Of a stretch of DNA of 6,801 bases, positions 5,165 through 6,801 are shown piece by piece (position 1 is the first letter of the stretch; each line of letters begins with the position of its first letter). The DNA is from Bdellovibrionales bacterium (GTDB lineage: Bacteria; Bdellovibrionota; UBA1018; CAIMNF01), in NCBI GenBank assembly GCA_947457605.1, contig CANGWP010000115.1:1-6801 (forward strand), read 5' to 3'. The position numbers were made by a program, and so were the translations under genes. The notes below the pieces were generated by a model, which ran no database searches, had not been told where the DNA came from, and saw nothing but the letters and a program-made list of their open reading frames with translations.

Positions 5165-6128
5165 CCGGACTGAAATAGGAAACCTCACGCCCCTTGAACC
5201 TTCGTTTGTAGAAGTCCACGCCCTGAAATGAATCCCGGTGACCCGAGTCGGCACCGGAAGCTGAAATGCCGTTCAAATCATAATGGCGAACTCCGGACCG
5301 AATACAGATTTGAATGGCCTCCCACTGGGCACAGGCATTGAGACTCACATTGGGACAGGATTCCGACCTCGTTTCATGGGCAAAAAAATAGAGGCCGATT
5401 TTGCCAAACAACAACAGGAGCACCTCGGCCTGGCTGCCGCTTTCCGGATGTATTGCCTCCAGAAGTACCGGCTGAAGGACGGAGTCGGCATGACCGAGAA
5501 GCAGGGCTCTGAGCCAGGTTTCCTCGGGCGCGAAAAGATTCCGCTTCTGATAGAAATCCCTCGTCTGGGACCAAAACCGGTTGAGCTCTTCGTGGAAGGG
5601 CTTTTGAGACACCTGAACCCCGCTCCGCTCTGCCCTTAAGATTTCACTCCGAATTCGTGAAGGCAGAGCAAACCACTGGTCCTGCACATTCTCCCTCAAG
5701 TCAAGAATCATGGTTCGGGCCTCGTCCACCCGATCCACAGGAAAAGCCAGATTCGAATTCAAAAATCGATACTGCTCCTCAAGGAGCCTGGGCCGGATCC
5801 GAATGTTTCTAAGAGTAGGATTGCTCTGGTGAAGGGCATACACCACGAGACTCACCTGCTCATTCAGTTCCCGCGCAGTATGGATCCGTTCCCAATTCAA
5901 AACCGGACCATTCACACATTCCGCATCAGTGCCAGAAACCAAAAACACGGCGCTGATCTTGCGCTCTGGACAAAAAACCAGAAACGGAACATCGGCGGAC
6001 GTTTGAAGAGCGGACGCCCACTCGAGCGTCTGGCTCAGCGGATGCAATGGACCGATGATCCCCTGAAACAGGGAACACTCCCGGGGCTGGAGAGAGAACA
6101 AGGGTTTTGCGATCCAAGTGGCGGACAT
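5142..6128 (-). CDS. FemAB-like peptidyl/acyl transferase (GNAT fold)
   Basis: This 328-residue protein has the FemAB/FemX pattern of two GNAT-like halves. The first half holds NGPVLNW (73-79) and an RNIRIRPRL strand (107-115). The middle has the family hallmark TMILDL (139-144) followed by LPSRIRSEILRAERSGVQV (155-173). The second half has FWSQTRDFYQKRNLF (185-199), LNACAQWEAI (263-272) and the C-terminal YDLNGI (283-288) with GVDFYKRRFKGREVSYFSPVI (303-323). Relatives add amino acids to lipid II or peptidoglycan cross-bridges using aminoacyl-tRNA; others are acyltransferases of exopolysaccharide clusters. No signal peptide is present, which fits a cytoplasmic enzyme acting on lipid-linked precursors. 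The substrate cannot be told. The ATG at 6128 has no purine-rich ribosome-binding sequence. The gene's end overlaps the convergent oxidoreductase by 23 bases. Confidence 0.82.
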   Translation of the reverse strand: MSATWIAKPLFSLQPRECSLFQGIIGPLHPLSQTLEWASALQTSADVPFLVFCPERKISAVFLVSGTDAECVNGPVLNWERIHTARELNEQVSLVVYALHQSNPTLRNIRIRPRLLEEQYRFLNSNLAFPVDRVDEARTMILDLRENVQDQWFALPSRIRSEILRAERSGVQVSQKPFHEELNRFWSQTRDFYQKRNLFAPEETWLRALLLGHADSVLQPVLLEAIHPESGSQAEVLLLLFGKIGLYFFAHETRSESCPNVSLNACAQWEAIQICIRSGVRHYDLNGISASGADSGHRDSFQGVDFYKRRFKGREVSYFSPVICFGAG

Positions 6129-6146
6129 AGGGAAAGACTAGCGTTT

Positions 6147-6152
6147 TTTATA
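6147..6152 (-). promoter_or_regulatory. Candidate -10 element of the FemAB-like gene
   Basis: TATAAA on the minus strand matches the -10 consensus at five of six positions and lies 19 bases before the ATG. No good -35 hexamer exists at 16-18 bases upstream. Transcription from it would give a leader of about 12 bases without a Shine-Dalgarno sequence, so translation would be nearly leaderless. Confidence 0.35.
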
Positions 6153-6176
6153 GGAAAGAGAACCTGAAAATTACGA

Positions 6177-6205
6177 TTGGAAATTCCGAATCACTGCCTT
6201 ACAGT
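6177..6205 (+). promoter_or_regulatory. Candidate sigma-70-type promoter for the exonuclease gene
   Basis: TTGGAA (6177-6182) and TACAGT (6200-6205) are separated by 17 bases, each matching consensus at four of six positions. Start would be near 6212, inside the inverted repeat at 6204-6225. The match is modest and a promoter further upstream is not excluded. Confidence 0.3.
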
Positions 6206-6225
6206 TCCTCCCACAACGGAGGAAC
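6204..6225 (+). promoter_or_regulatory. Perfect hairpin covering the Shine-Dalgarno sequence of the exonuclease
   Basis: GTTCCTCC (6204-6211) and GGAGGAAC (6218-6225) are perfect 8-base inverted copies around CACAAC. The right arm contains the whole ribosome-binding sequence GGAGG (6218-6222), which stands 9 bases before the GTG start at 6232. If the transcript includes both arms, the ribosome-binding site would be fully paired. If transcription starts within the repeat, it is more likely an operator. Confidence 0.5.
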
Positions 6226-6231
6226 CGCAGC

Positions 6232-6801
6232 GTGGCATTTCAATGGATCGGCAAATCCCAAGATGGGGAAACCATCACTCTACGAAAACTGAAGGAATCC
6301 GATTTTCGTTTCCCCCGGTACTTCACACCTGAGTGGGAAACTTCAAATCAAGACATTGTTCGCACGGGAGTGATTCTGGATGTTGAAACCTCCGGTCTAA
6401 AATTCGATCAGTCAAAGATCATCGAAATCGGAATTCGAAAGTTTTTGTTCAACCGCGAGACCGGAGAGCCTCTGCGTCTGACCGAATCCTATTCCTCCTT
6501 CCAGGATCCGGGCGAGCCCCTCAGCGCCGAAGTGAAAGCAATCACGGGAATCACGGATGAAATGGTGAAAGATCAGCGAATTGACTGGTCGCGGGTGGAT
6601 TCGATGCTCGAGAGTTCCCAAATCATGATCGCGCACAATGCCGCCTTCGACCGACCTTTTGTGGATTCACAGTCCAAGATCTCCTCGCAAAAAATCTGGG
6701 GTTGCTCCCTGAAGCAAATTGACTGGTCCGGAAAGGGATTCCCCTCCCAGAAGCTTGATCTATTGAGCGCTTTTCATGGTTTCTTCACCGATGCCCACCG
6801 G
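6232..6801 (+). CDS. DEDDh 3'-5' exonuclease, DNA polymerase III epsilon-like (3' end cut off)
   Basis: An open frame begins at GTG 6232, with GGAGG 9 bases upstream, and runs off the window end; 190 residues are visible. An N-terminal extension of about 45 residues (including FRFPRYFTPEWE) precedes the nuclease fold. Exo I is VILDVETSG with D50 and E52. KAITGITDEMV (102-112) follows. Exo II is IAHNAAFDRPF with D140. WGCSLKQIDW (156-165) and GFPSQKLDLL (169-178) match the 3'-5' exonuclease group of about 300 residues. The window ends at DAHR, the first half of Exo III, so H189 is present and the last catalytic Asp lies outside. The enzyme would remove 3' nucleotides in proofreading or repair. 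It is not the usual dnaQ length or N-terminus, so I give no gene symbol. Confidence 0.92.
   Translation, partial: MAFQWIGKSQDGETITLRKLKESDFRFPRYFTPEWETSNQDIVRTGVILDVETSGLKFDQSKIIEIGIRKFLFNRETGEPLRLTESYSSFQDPGEPLSAEVKAITGITDEMVKDQRIDWSRVDSMLESSQIMIAHNAAFDRPFVDSQSKISSQKIWGCSLKQIDWSGKGFPSQKLDLLSAFHGFFTDAHR

Noticed and set aside
6412..6636. Open frame on the minus strand inside the exonuclease
   Set aside because: The plus frame has intact Exo I and Exo II motifs; the minus frame shows no family features.
1..6801. CRISPR array, insertion sequence, phage or defence system
   Set aside because: No regularly spaced direct repeats, terminal inverted repeats, transposase, integrase or known defence-domain motif was seen on either strand.

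Overview
The window looks like an ordinary chromosomal stretch of a flagellated Gram-negative bacterium. It is densely coding, with short intergenic gaps and balanced base composition. The flagellin is short (D0/D1 only) and its terminal sequences resemble those I remember for Bdellovibrio-type flagellins. Two Sec-type signal peptides fit a diderm. I infer Bdellovibrionota or a neighbouring deltaproteobacterial-type lineage, with moderate confidence; no marker in the window proves it.

Layout. Positions 1-89 (+) hold what may be the last 28 codons of a gene cut by the window edge. From 125 to 4079 everything is read on the minus strand, in order of transcription: a short flagellin (4079-3246) with a sigma-28-like promoter and its own intrinsic terminator; a secreted START-domain protein (3145-2447), also with its own terminator; then an apparent three-gene operon of a secreted protein of unknown function (2328-1213), a thioredoxin-type arsenate reductase ArsC (1194-763) and a MIP/aquaporin channel (766-125). 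ArsC and the channel overlap by four bases (GTGA). Divergent from flagellin is a renalase-like FAD oxidoreductase (4277-5164, +), which converges on and overlaps by 23 bases a FemAB-like peptidyl/acyl-transferase (6128-5142, -). Divergent from that, the window ends inside a DEDDh 3'-5' exonuclease related to the DNA polymerase III epsilon proofreading domain (6232 onward, +).

How the genes work together. The clearest functional unit is arsC plus the channel. Arsenate reduction in the cytoplasm followed by downhill arsenite exit through an aquaglyceroporin is the scheme known for AqpS/ArsC in Sinorhizobium. No arsR, arsB or acr3 is visible. The secreted protein just upstream is co-oriented 18 bases away and may be co-transcribed. 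The other genes look like independent units: motility, periplasmic lipid handling, redox metabolite repair, cell-wall modification and DNA repair or proofreading.

The most unusual non-coding signals are two compact inverted repeats with 6-base loops, directly in front of the exonuclease (6204-6225) and the secreted unknown protein (2335-2354). Each has one arm covering the likely Shine-Dalgarno sequence. There is also a sigma-28-like promoter whose -35 element coincides with an apparent upstream TTG start of the divergent oxidoreductase. I found no CRISPR array, insertion sequence, tRNA, rRNA or clear new defence system. No stretch longer than 300 bases lacks a gene.
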